Positions 11,060 through 22,540 of a stretch of DNA of 64,000 bases are shown here, piece by piece. The number at the start of each line of letters is the position of its first letter. Position 1 is the stretch's first letter. Made by a program: the position numbers and the translations under genes. This DNA is from Gnetum montanum (lineage: Eukaryota > Streptophyta > Gnetopsida > Gnetales > Gnetaceae): assembly GCA_015680685.1 (NCBI GenBank), contig MNCI01038110.1:655503-719502 (forward strand), given 5' to 3'. Below the pieces are notes generated by a model, which had not been told where the DNA came from, did not search any database, and saw only the letters and a program-made list of their open reading frames with translations.

Positions 11060-14000
11060 TAGTTTAACTATATGTTGATAGAAACAAACCCTTCCCCTTA
11101 TGACGCAACCATATCAACATCAGAAATATCCCTAGATTGCCAGAACATCTGGCTTGAACTCTAGACCTAGAGGTTGGTGTTGTGACCGAGGACCCTCTCG
11201 ATGAGGTCCCTGTGGTTATGCACAAAGGTGAAAATAAAACTCTTAGGGTTAGTTCCCTCTTAGACCAATAGACATAGAGTGGCATAACACAAGTGCTCCA
11301 AAATAACGCTGCTGTATTTGCATGGTCATATGAAGACATGTCGGGATTAGACCCAAGATTAATACATCATAACATAATTTTAGACCCATGCATCAAAGCA
11401 ATTAGACAGAAGGCATGAAGGATTAAGCCGAAAATCACGTTAGCAATGTGTAATGAAATCACCAAGCTATATCAGGTTGGTTTCATTTGCGTAGTTGATT
11501 ACTCAGACTGGGTGTCCAACATCATAGTTGTTACTAAGAAAACGGGAGGCATACGCATCTACATAAACTTCTGGGATCTGAACAAGGCCACGATTAAGGA
11601 TAATTTCCTGTAACCGAGTATCGACCAACTGATTGACACAATAGCTAGTCACGCGCTTCTATCCTTTATGGATGGTTTCTTAGGTTATAATCAAATTCAT
11701 ATTAACCCAGAACATCAATTGACCACAACATTCATGATGCCCTGGGGGACCTTCTGCTATACTATGATGCCTTTTGGGCTAAAAATCGTTAGGGCAACGT
11801 ATCAACGAGCCATGACATACATCTTTAGTGACTACCTTTTAGGGAGATTTAATGACTACGTAGATGAGATAGCTATCAAATCTATAAAGTCTGAAGATCA
11901 TTCAAAAGATCTAGAGTTAGTCCTTAAATGATGTCTTAAGCATGACTTACAGCGCAACCCAAAGAAATGCATATTCGGAGTCAAAACTAAATGCATGTTG
12001 GGGCTTTTGGTATCAGAGACTAGCATCCGAGTCGACATTGACAAGGTTAAAGTCATCATCAATTTAATGCCACCTACAAACCTCAAAGAACTACGTGGGT
12101 TGCAAGGTAGACTACAGTTCATCAGGTGGTTCATTTCAAAGTTAACAGATAAATTACATCCTATGCAACACCTTCTTAAGAAGGGTGTTAATTTTGAATG
12201 GACCGATGACTGCCAGTGTGCATTTGATGACTTAAAAAGGGAGCTACAACATTTACCAACAATTTTCCCACCATAAAGGAGTCAACCTTTTTACATTTAT
12301 CTAGCTAACTTAGATGTGTCTATAGCTGCGTTACTTTGCCAAAAAAGAAACGATGGGTCAAAAGCCCCTATCTATTACCTCAGTCATGCCCTATTTGCAT
12401 ACGAAACAAGGTACAATGAAGTGGAGCATAACTATTTGGCATTATTTTTCGCACTTAAAAAATGTAGGCATTATCTTTTCTGTAGTCAGGTCAACATAAT
12501 TTGTAAAAGCAACATTCTGCAGGCTATCTCAAACAACTTATATGAGAGTAGTAGGATAGATCGTTGGAAGGCTATCATAGCCGAATTTGATTTACATTAC
12601 GTCGGCCAATTGTCCATCAAAGGTTAGGCTATAGCTAACCAACTAGCGATATCGCCTATTAAAGATCAAGCTACAATAGAGCCAGAATTCCCAGATGAGC
12701 ATGTACATAGTTTAAGCCCTATATCAATAGGCCTCAAAGGAATGTTATACTTCAAAGGAGCTTCAACTACTAGAGGCGGCAATGCTGCCACTGTTATTAC
12801 ACTTGCCCCTAAGGATGTGCATCCATTGGCTTACCGCCTGGCCTTCCCTTGTATGAACAACATGGCAGAGTATGAGGGACTTCTTAGAGAATTATTGATA
12901 GCCAGAGAACTCAATGTTCAACACCTGGTAATCCGAGGTGATTCGATGCTCATCATCAATCAAATCATAGGAGTCTATGCTTGCAAAGCTGTGCATCTAT
13001 AGCCCTATTTCGATATGGCTAAACATCTCCTAAAACAATTTGTGACAGTCGATGCCCAGCACGTGCCATGTAATGAAAACGCTATGGCTGATGCATTGGC
13101 CACATTGGCCCACTTTGATGATGGAATGTACAGATCCTATCATTCAAGTGGCGTAGATTTCTTTATTAAACGTGGAGAGAACACCAGAATGGTATGACAA
13201 CATTAAGACTTACCTTCTCCATAGTGAACCACCACATGAGCTAATGCATGAACAAAAGGATGCAGTGCACAAGCATGCTAGGCAATACGTCATCATTGAA
13301 GATAGTACTCTCTATAGACGCTCTTTCGATGGACTATTTCTCACCTACGTTAATAATGATCAAGCNCGCTCTTTCGATGGACTATTTCTCACCTACGTTA
13401 ATAATGATCAAGCACAACAAATAGTTAGCAAAGTCCATGATGGGCTATGTGGAGGACACATAGCCCAGCGAGCCATGGCCACCAAAATCAAACGCCTAGG
13501 GTATTATTGGTTGTACATGGAAAGAGACTGCCTTACCAAATTCAAGACATGTGATACGTGTCAGCATTACGAAAACCTAATACACGTGTCGCCAACTGAG
13601 TTACACACTACTCAGATTACTTGGCCATTCCAAGGATGGGGACTGGATATCATAGGTCCCATCACACCTAAATCTTCCATAGGATATAACTTCATTATTA
13701 TTACCACTAAATATTTTACAAAATGGGTTGAGGCTATCACCCTACAGAAGATTACATCTCAACAGGTTTTCCATTTCATCTTAGACAATATTGTAACTAG
13801 ATTTGGGCTCCCTACAACTATTGTGACTAACAACGGGCCACAATTTAGTAGCATAGAAACCAAATCTTTCTGCGATAATCTTGGTATCAAGAAATCTTTT
13901 TATGCACCTTATTACTCGTAAGAAAATGGTCAAGCAGAAGCGACAAACAAGGTGATTATCAATCTACTTAAGAAGATGCTCAACAATAACAAAAAATGAT

Positions 14001-14479
14001 GGCATGAAAAAATCCTCTACATGCTCCGGGCGTATCGTACGACATGCAGAACAGCTACAGATAGGACGTCCTATAGCCTAGTCTATGGGTCTAAAGCAGT
14101 GCTACCCTTGGAATTATAGGTTCCCTCATTGCAGATGATCCTATCCATAGTTATAAATGAGACTCAACACAATGAGTCTAGAATCGTGAATTCAGACTCA
14201 GTGGAGGAGAAATGCATCCAAACGCTCAACATCATCGAAAGATATCAGGATAAATAGAGACAGAAGCATCGGCACAACCTACATCAATGACAGATCAAGA
14301 AAGGAGACTTAGTTCTCAAGGCCAGTTATGAACCAGTAGGTAAGTTCTCTGCAAACTGGGAAGGCCCTTTCCTGGTCATCGGCGCATACGACAACGAAGC
14401 ATTCAAGTTAGCGGATATCGACCGCAACAAGCACTCAAACCTAGTGAATCATCTGTACTTGAAATGGTATTACATCTAA
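11060..14479 (+). pseudogene. pol: pol of element A (RT, RNase H, aRNase H, integrase)
   Basis: Reverse transcriptase at about 11,440-12,276 shows SDWVSNI, a KKxGGIRI block, GYNQIHINPEH, TPWGTFCYTMMPFGLK-like motifs and the catalytic box at 11,858-11,869. That box reads YVDE instead of YVDD. The RT-linked RNase H follows (12,310-12,640), then an archaeal-type RNase H (12,740-13,120; NNMAEYEGLL, RGDSMLIINQI, NAMADALA). Integrase begins near 13,180 in another frame, with an HHCC finger (H..H..CDTCQ) and WGLDIIGP. It then reads TNNGPQF, where SDNG is expected, followed by GQAEATNK and a C-terminal WEGPF block. The stop is TAA at 14,477-14,479. Several TAG/TGA stops and one frameshift near 13,180 make it inactive. 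Confidence 0.85.
13319..13413 (+). other. Exact 47-bp duplication around a single N (assembly join)
   Basis: The 47 bases 13,319-13,365 are repeated without a mismatch at 13,367-13,413, with one N at 13,366 between them. An exact repeat abutting a one-base gap is what an unmerged contig overlap produces. Removing it restores the integrase reading context, so the duplication is probably not in the genome. Confidence 0.85.
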
Positions 14480-14489
14480 ACATCAACTC

Positions 14490-14880
14490 TTCTCAAACTC
14501 AAGGTAATAAACATCAGCTATGATGTAAAACTGGAAAAGTTGTAAATGTCCGCTACGATGTAAAACTAGCACTTCATGCACACATCCGCCAAGATGCTAA
14601 ACTGGCATAGTTTCTGACTGTCCACCATGACGTGAAAATGGCAAGGTAAGCATACGTCTACTGAGATGCTAAACTAGCACAGACTTGTCCCTGGGTCATG
14701 ACATAAAACTAAAACCCACAGCATCGTCTACTGGGACCATAAACTAGCTCTTCCACTATCCGCTACAACCTAAAACTAGTAGGTTCCAGTCTGTCCAAAT
14801 GTTAAACTGGGACAATGGCCTGCTGAGGCTTAAAACCAGCAACAACAATCAAGTAGGACTCAAAACTAGAATCTGTCAAG
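14490..14880 (+). repeat. Degenerate minisatellite after integrase of element A
   Basis: About ten to twelve units of roughly 30-40 bp around 'cgctacgatgtaaaactagca' / 'taaactagcac', starting directly after the pol stop. It belongs to the same family as the arrays at 5,274 and 22,300. Tandem repeats in the 3' untranslated region are characteristic of Tat/Ogre elements. Confidence 0.75.
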
Positions 14881-15393
14881 CAATCCATGAAGCAAGCAAG
14901 CATGGTCAATCTTGCACAGCATCCCTACCAAATGGAACGGGTAAGGCGTTGGGAAAAATGCAATGTCGTTACCGCATCGGCATCCTACTGATTCCTCAGA
15001 CATGCCGAAAGGCATACTACTGACCCCTCAGAGATGTTGCTACGGTAGCCGCTCTGTAGTTGCAACTCTTAGGATCAAATTTTCCACTTGGGGCCCCTAA
15101 GAAACTGTGGTCATCCGTAGTCTCAGCAGCCTCCATCCATCGTCATCACCAAACTCCAGCCTAGCAGATTCATCTGACTTGTTCTTTGCCCAATCATTTG
15201 AGCAACATGAATCTAGCTATCGACGGTGATTTCATGAACTATGACATCAACATTGGGACCCTTGATCCTTGTTATGGTCCCTATTTTGTGATCTACACTC
15301 TCCTTTTCACTTTGGATGGTGCTTGTTTCAACAACCTTCCTCCTTAGAGATTAGGAAAATTGCTTCTGCACTCTGCTCTCTGTTATGTTTTGA
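14881..15393 (+). other. 3' untranslated region of element A, no gene
   Basis: Unique sequence between the minisatellite and the 327-bp duplication. No frame or structural RNA was recognised. Confidence 0.5.
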
Positions 15394-16050
15394 AGGTTAC
15401 TTGCTATGATAGCGTTGATCGAGAGTGCATTCATTAGAAGGTGAGATGTTGCAACATCCTAAAGTGGTTGCTCAGACTACTCTGGCTACTCGGGGGTGCA
15501 AACCCTACCTCTCCCCCCATCAAATATGTTACTTTGCTTCCCCTTCCCTTATCCTCACAACTGCCTTTACCCTCTTCTTTGCCTGTACAGAGTGTGAACA
15601 TTCAAGCAAACTCTTTCACATCATCATGTCCATGAACTAGCGTAACGCAACTCACCTAGTGGAATGTAGTTAAAAAAAAAGGGGCAAAGCTTGGCAAAAT
15701 GGATGTAAAATAACTCATCCAGGTTACTTACTATGATAGTGTTGATCGAGAGTGCATTCATTAGAAGGTGAGATGTTGCAACATCCTAAAGTGGTTGCTC
15801 AGACTACTCTGGCTACTCGGGGGTGCAAACCCTACCTCTCCCCCCATCAAATACGTTACTTCACTTCCCCTTCCCTTGTCCTCACAACTGCCTTTACCCT
15901 CTTCTTTGCCTGTACAGAGTGTGAACATTCAAGCAAACTCTTTCACATCATCATGTCCATCAACTGACGTAACACAACTCACCTAGCGGAATGTAGTTCA
16001 AAAAAAAAGGGGCAAAGCTTGGTAAAATGGATGTAAAACAACTCATCCAG
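15394..16050 (+). repeat. 327-bp tandem duplication (two copies)
   Basis: Copy 1 is 15,394-15,720 and copy 2 is 15,721-16,050. They differ at only about a dozen positions. Each contains the same open frame of 71 codons (at 15,425 and 15,752) and a poly-A/GGGG tract ('aaaaaaaaggggcaaag') near its end. The frames have no recognisable protein features. The duplication lies in the 3' untranslated part of element A, upstream of the polypurine tract. Confidence 0.85.
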
Positions 16051-16317
16051 GCCATGCGGGCGTAACACAACCCGTCTACGCAAGCCCTTCATATAGAGTA
16101 TGATGGCATAACCTCTCGCAAATACATTTGTAGAAGGATGCTATGACTTGTTCACAAAAGTTTCATGTTCATGTGCTTGAGTCTTCCCCGAACCTCTCTT
16201 CCCTCACATCTATAAAATTCCTTCTATGCTTTCTTCCCTACCCTACCTTTCCACTTCCAAGTTTTGACAAAGATACATTTGAGCAATCTCCGACAGATGC
16301 TGTTGGTGCCTTTACCT

Positions 16318-16400
16318 CTCTGGTGTTTCGTATTCTTTGTCAACATCTTTCAGGCAAGCCCTCTAAATGTCAACAAAGAGGGGCCATTGAAACACCATAA
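16318..16400 (+). promoter_or_regulatory. Polypurine tract/LTR junction module, copy 1
   Basis: The polypurine tract 'caacaaagaggggcca' ends just before the LTR start TGAAACACC at 16,388. A GGTGTTTC about 65 bases upstream (16,322) is the inverted complement of GAAACACC. The whole 80-base block recurs at 23,480, 26,264 and, on the minus strand, 44,400-44,320. Confidence 0.75.
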
Positions 16401-17767
16401 TAATTTCAAGGCCTCATTTAGCAAAATCTAGTGACTCAGGCAAGGAGTCGTGACAAGGTTCAGCACAGTACAAATGAACTTTAGAAGACAGAGCAAAAAA
16501 TGATGGATGCACAGTGACAAGCCTTCGACTTTACGAGTTTTCTATGTTTCAAGAATCTCAAAATTTAGCATACTACGTTGCATGAAGTAACATAGCGTAA
16601 AGCTGCGTTATGCAACATAATATCAAAGACAGTCCACCATAGCATCAAAGATGGCAAACATTCAAGACTCTGATGACACAGCAAAAATATCATGGCTTAA
16701 CCAATGATCTACAACATGTTGTGCATTTCAGCGGGTTTTCTTTCTTGGTTAAGGGGCATATTACGCTGTGTTACGCAGTGCGACATAATAAAACCCCAAA
16801 AAAGGGATTGATTAGAAACAGAGGAAGCATGGCGACAATACTTCAACTTTTGTAGTTTCACTATTTTATTTTGAATTATGCTATGATGCGTAATTTAGTA
16901 TAATGCAACGTAATGCAAATAATGATAGCACAATTCAAACACCAGTAGTTCATACATCACAATACGCTCTCTAGCATATTGCAGCGTAATCAAAGGAAAA
17001 TTTGTTGCCAAAGCCGAAACATGAGTGGTTTACAACGTGCTACGCAGCATAGCGCCACAAGCTTCAACAAAAACACATTAGGTCAATGGCATCTTATAAG
17101 TTTCGGACATGCATCATCTAAACTGTGTTTTCCTCCTAACCCTAACTTTATAAATGCTCCAGTTGATGAAGATCAAAGGGTTGGCAAAATTTTCTCTTTC
17201 AAAGGTTGGCAAGAGAGAAAAAAGAGGATCAGTGATCATGAGAACATCGGAGGTGATTGGCAAGAATCCTTGATAAAAAATAGTCAGTTAATAGATATTC
17301 TCCCCCAGGTCTAACTTCCTTGCACCTAGATTGGCTAGAACAAGGTAGATTGACCCTTGCTTGTTTCATCTTTAGATAACTTTCTTGCTACTGGTATGTG
17401 CTTCATCCAAACCGAAGTCCACCTGTAATCATTGTATTCAACATATTTTGTTCATAAATTAAACCCCACATCTTGTGGTTGTACTCTCTATAAATATGAT
17501 TCCTTGCATCTTATTTATACAGATTTGGCAATCACTTTAAATCGTTTACATAGTTTTCAATTATTTTTCGGGATTAACAATATTACATCTCCTCATAAAG
17601 AATCATCATTTTTCCATCAAATTATTATAAAAACTTTACTGATTAAGTAAGTCCCTGTCTGATCGAGAAGACCATCCAAGGCACCTTGGATTCATTTCTT
17701 CTCCAGCACGACCCTCACACGGATCCAGGGTTAGAACTATGTACATGGACTTTCATTCGGTATTTCC
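16388..17767 (+). repeat. LTR of the Tat-like family between units A and B
   Basis: It starts TGAAACACC right after the polypurine tract. The end at about 17,767 is inferred from 'ggtatttcca', an imperfect inverted match to the start. The U3 contains many short palindromic motifs of the type 'gctacgttatgcagcgtagc'. TATAAAT at 17,149-17,155 is the likely promoter, in the same context ('aaccctaactttataaatgctcc'-like) as the third LTR. A second TATAAATA lies at 17,489. Because coding remnants of unit B follow directly, this LTR appears to be shared by two head-to-tail units. Confidence 0.65.
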
Positions 17768-17819
17768 AGTGACCAACATTTTTCATCATTACACATAGTA
17801 ACCTACTCTGTGTGCTCTT

Positions 17820-17909
17820 CCGCACCACAATGCATGCTTATGTTGCATGCCCAAGGTTCTTCTTTGCCTCCTCAACCTTTACAAGCACCAAATGAGTCTT
17901 GGGAGCCAT
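17820..17909 (-). pseudogene. First-exon remnant of the antisense gene, unit B
   Basis: A minus-strand ATG at 17,909 opens MAPKTHLVLVKVEEAKKNL and runs into a stop after about 27 codons. Its position (directly upstream of the pre-pol minisatellite) and its MAPK start match the first exon of the antisense gene at 10,415 in element A. The rest of the gene, and gag-protease, are missing from this unit. Confidence 0.4.
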
Positions 17910-18239
17910 TGTCCTGCTTGTAGATTTACCCTCTTCACTGAAAAAAACTAACCTTGCTAGTCATTAACACAATTGCTTCGTGCTCCAAAATTGCCTTGTG
18001 GTCCGATGTGGGCTCTGTGCTCTTACGATGAGAATGGAAAAATTTCCAAGGTTTAACCCCTATTTATGGTTGTAATAATAATATAGCGAAACTTGCCGCT
18101 CTCTCTCCTCGATTAATGTGGAGCATGCCGTGCAGCGTAGCATGCTTACCATAGCATCATAGCACTGTTAACATTAAAGCCTTGACATGCTTCAAGCCAA
18201 CTGTTTACTTTCCCTGAAATAAAAAAATATATTTGTTTT
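17910..18239. other. Spacer, no gene
   Basis: Short AT-rich spacer with some LTR-like 'gcagcgtagcatgc' motifs near 18,130. No ORF. Confidence 0.4.
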
Positions 18240-18740
18240 CATTACGGGTCCGAAAAGACCTTAAACTAGCAATCCTAGCATAGTTGCACCTCTAACGATT
18301 TGAAAATACCCTAAACTAGTAGTTTCAAACTATCACATTCCCAGTCTGCAATGACATTAAATTAATAGTATCACATTCTTACATTGGCGGTGTTTGCATC
18401 TTCTCCCACATTAGCAGTGTTGCAATTTTTTGCAGTTTCATGTTTTCATGTTAGTAGTTCGTGTTTTCGCATTAACGATTTTACATTTCTCATACCCCAG
18501 TTCCCCATTTCATTTTGCATGTTAAGATCTTGCATGCTATAGTTTGACAATCCAAAATGACACTAAACTAGTAGTTTGGCATTTTCATAATGAAAATTTC
18601 ATAGCTTCACACTTTGCATTAGCAGTTTTGCATCTTCAACAGTCCTGCATTCTCATGCCTTGGTATTCCACCATGACCTTAAACTAGAAAAAATTTAATC
18701 TTTACATCATCAGACTTCACAAGTTGCATCTCGTCACTGC
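18240..18740 (+). repeat. Minisatellite before pol of element B
   Basis: Degenerate units with the core 'ccttaaactagca' or 'gacactaaactagtag', interspersed with 'gttttgcattttc' blocks. It occupies the same place relative to pol as 10,600-10,750 in element A. Confidence 0.65.
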
Positions 18741-18849
18741 TTTGCAAATTTTCATTATACACAATCTCTTCCAATAGATGCCTCTTAACCAGGATTTTAT
18801 CTCATGTTGAAAGGTCAAGAAAGAGATGGAAATCCATCATGACCTCTCC

Positions 18850-21800
18850 ATGTCCTTAATGTTAGCAGGTCCACAGGGCAAGCCTGTGAGATAGTTGGAC
18901 CCCAACATGATCGATTGGGGGTTGACCACAACTAGTACCATAGCAACCTTAGAGGCATCCCCAGACTGGCCCAAGCATCTAGTCTGAGCCTTAGACTTAG
19001 AGGCTAGGGATGTGACCAAGGACCCTCTCATCAAGATGCCTATGACCACGTCAAAGGGGAAGGTGAAAACATTGAAACTCAGTTGTCTCCTAGACACACA
19101 AACTCACAAAAACATAGCCAAGATTCTGCAAGATAACATCAGCATCTTTGCATGATTGTACAATGACATGCTGGGTTTGTATTTGCAGCTGATTTAGCAC
19201 AACATCATCCTAGACCCACACATGAAGGTAGTCAAGCAAAAGGCTCACAAGGTTAAGCTAGAAATTGCACTAGCCGTAAGGAGTGAAATCATTAAGCTAT
19301 ACCAGGTTGGTTTCATCCGCACAGTTGATTACTCAAAGTGGGTGTCCAACATTATTATAGTTTCAAAGAAAATGAGAGGGATACAGATCTGTATAGACAT
19401 TCGAGATTTGAACAAGGCAAGGATTAAGGATAACTTTCCATTTCCAAGCATCGATTAGCTCATCGACACCATGGCTAGTCCTACCCTACTATCCTTCATG
19501 GATGGTTTCTTTCGATACAACCAAATATGCATTAACCCAGAGCATCAGCTGTCAACAACCTTGATGACCCCATGGGGGACCTTCTGCTACACCATGATGC
19601 CATTCGGGCTTAAGAATGCTGGAGCAACCTACCAACAAGCCATGATTTACATTTTCAGTGACTATATCCTAGAAACATTAAACGACTACGTGGATGATAT
19701 AGCAGTTAAGTCCAAATAGGTAGCTGATCACCCACGTGATCTAGGAGTAGTCCTCAAGTGCTGTCAAATGCATGACTTATGCCTCAATCCTAAGAAGTAC
19801 ATCTTTGGGGTGAAAATAGAACACATGTTAGGGTTTGTAGTATCAGAGGCTAGAATACAGGTGGACCCTAACAAATTCAAGGCCATTGTCAACCTGGCAC
19901 CTCCCACAAACCTCAAGGAGCTACATGGCTTACAAGGTAGGGTACAGTTCATTCAAAGGTTTATAGTAAGGTTGACCGACAAGTTACACCTCATGCAACA
20001 TCTTCTAAAGAAAGGGGTTAACTTTGAGTGGACAACCTAGTGTCAACAAGCCTTCGATGACCTAAAGAAGAAACTCTCACACCTCCCGATTGTGCATTCG
20101 CCACAAAAGGATAAACCCTTCTTTATCTACCTTACCACCTCCAACACATCTATCATGGCACTGCTATTTCATAAGTGAGACGATGGTTCTGAGATACTAG
20201 TGTATTATCTGAGCCACACACTAATAGCACATGATGAAAAATGCAACGAAGTGGAGAGGAATTACCTTGCCTTAGTGTTCGCACTAAAAAAGTGGAGACA
20301 TTACTTGTTTCGTGGTACAACCAACATTATTTGCAAAAGAAATATACTCCGGGCTATCACTAACAACCTATACGATAGTAGCAAGATAGCCCGATGGAAG
20401 GAAATAACTGCATAGTTCGATTTACACTATGTGAGTCAACCATCAACAAAGGGTCAAGCCATAGCAACCCAACTCACAGCCTCGCCAGTCGATGACCAGA
20501 AAACCATAGACCCTAAATTCCTAGATGAGCATGTTAGCAATATTAACATTGTCCCATTGCATTTCGAAGCCACTTTACACTTCAACAATGCCTCAACTGC
20601 GTGAGGAGGTAGTGCCGCTGTCGTCATCACATTCCCTTCTAGGGAAATGCATCCATCTGCATATCGTTTTGCATTCCCTTGCACCAACAATGTGGTAGAG
20701 TATGAGGGGTTACTTAGAGGCCTCTTAACTACTTGGTCACTGCACATACAACACCTAGCAATCTAGGGAGATTCACAACTAGTTGTGAATCAAATCACTG
20801 AGGTCTACGCCTGTAAGGCTATGCACCTGCAATCCTACTGTGACCTAGCAAAAACCCTGCTTAAGCAATTTGCAACCATAGATGTGCAACATGTGCCATG
20901 CAATGAGAAAACCATGGCAGATGCCTTAGCCACCCCTTCATTAAACATTCCATCACATTCCTTAGCAAACTTGCCAACTTCGATTATTGAATGTGTAGAG
21001 CCCATCACTCAGGTGGAACACGTGGCCTCTATCAGTGTTGTAGATATCCAAGAGTGGTATGCCAACATTAAAACTTATCTACAACATGGAAAACCCCCAC
21101 GTGGATTGACATTTACCTAGAGAGATGAAATCCATAGGCATGCCTGGTAATATGTGCTCATGGGAAATGATGCCCTATGTCAACCTTCCTATGATGGGAT
21201 ATTTCTAGCATGCATGGGTGGGGAGCAAGTGTAGAAGGTAGTTAATGAGGTTCATGAGGGACTGTGTGGTGGACACATAGCACCCAGAGCTATGGCTATA
21301 AAAATCAGATGCCTAGGGTACTAGTAACCCCACATGGAGTGTGACTGCTTGTTGAAAGTCAAGACATATGACACATGCCAGGGATATGCAAATCTCATAC
21401 ACGTAGCACCTACAAACCTGCACCCAACACAAATCACGTGGCGCTTCCAATGATGGGGATTAGACCTCATAGGGCCTATCACACCTAAGTCCTTCGTAGG
21501 GCATAGTTTCATTATCACTACCACTGAGTACTTTACCAAGTGGGTGGAAGCTATCCCCCTGAGGAAGACGATGTCTCAGAAAATTTTTCATTTCATCCTA
21601 GAAAACATCATAACAAGATTTAGGCTTCCAATGACTATTGTGACCAACAATGGGCCATAGTTCAGCAGCACGAAAACCTGAACCTTGTGCAACAATCTAG
21701 GCATTAAGCAATCATTCTCTTCCCCCTATTATCCACAAGCGAACAGGCAAGTAGAGGATACAAATAAGTCCATCATCAACTTGTTGAAGTGGATGCTTAA

Positions 21801-22296
21801 CAACAGTAAGAGGCGGTGGCACAAGAAAATCCTCTATGTTCTATGGGCCTACCGTACGACATGTAGGACAGCTTCAAGTAAGACTCCTTACAGCCTTGTT
21901 TCTAGATCTGAAGCTATGTTGTCTCTTGAGTTGTAGGTACCATCACTCTAAATGATCCTCGTGGATGTCGTGAGCGAAGCCCAGAACAACGAGTTGTGGA
22001 CCATCGACCTCAACTCAATAGAATAGGAGCATGCACAAACGCTGAGATGCATCGAGCACTACCAAAGCAAGAAGCAACAAAAGCACCATGCAGACATGCA
22101 TCGACAGCGAGTGTAGAAGGGAGACCTCATTCTCAAGGTCATCCGTGAGCATGTCAGCAAATTCTCAGCCAACTAAGAAGGTTCTTACGTGGTCACTAAA
22201 GCCTTCGGGAATGGAGCCTTCAAGTTGGTGGACAAGGATAGCAATGAGTTCATCAACCTAGTGAATCACTTATACCTTAAGTTGTACTATGTCTAA
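18850..22296 (+). pseudogene. pol: pol of element B (Tat-like)
   Basis: RT, RNase H, archaeal-type RNase H and integrase in a single frame from about 19,150 to the TAA at 22,294, with no frameshift seen. About twenty in-frame stops, mostly TAG, break it. RT keeps TPWGTFCYTMMPFGLKNA and an intact YVDD at about 19,687. The second RNase H shows NNVVEYEGLL and MADALA. Integrase has the HHCC finger (HIAPRAMAIKI... CDTCQ-like 'YDTCQGY') and the core start WGLDLIGP. It then reads TNNGP, where SDNG is expected, as in element A. The upstream part (18,850-19,150) aligns with 11,060-11,340 of A. No gag or protease precedes it. Confidence 0.85.
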
Positions 22297-22299
22297 AGC

Positions 22300-22540
22300 A
22301 CAATGGCATCTACCACCGTTTGCTATGATGATAGATTAGCAATGGCACCGAGAAGTGTCTGCAATGATGTTAAACTAGCGGCATCGAGTACCATTCGCTA
22401 TGACAAAAAAATGGCACTGCTTGTCTACTATGATGTTAAACTAGCATGTACAGTCCACTGGGATCTTAAACTAGCATAGTGGTCTGCTGGGACTTTAAAC
22501 CAGCACATGGTCTACCAAGACCTTAAACTAGGTTTGCATC
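22300..22540 (+). repeat. Minisatellite after integrase of element B
   Basis: About seven units such as 'tctgcaatgatgttaaactagc' and 'ccactgggatcttaaactagca', directly after the pol stop. This is the same placement as in element A. Confidence 0.7.

Larger units (their letters stand above)
2196..16387 (+). mobile_element. Element A: Tat-lineage Ty3/gypsy retrotransposon interior (decayed)
   Basis: The interior of a large Ty3/gypsy element. In order it contains gag, protease, a 27-bp minisatellite, an opposite-strand gene, RT, RNase H, a second archaeal-type RNase H, integrase, another minisatellite, a 327-bp tandem duplication and a polypurine tract. The second RNase H after the RT-linked one is the hallmark of the plant Tat lineage (Ogre, Retand, Grande). 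Reading frames carry many TAG stops and several frameshifts. The 6-kb separation of protease from RT is far more than usual. Ogre-type elements carry an intron at that junction, which may be the origin of the gap. Confidence 0.85.

Noticed and set aside
17130-17155. 'aaccctaac' as a telomere-like sequence
   Set aside because: A single chance occurrence next to the LTR TATA box, with no tandem TTTAGGG array.
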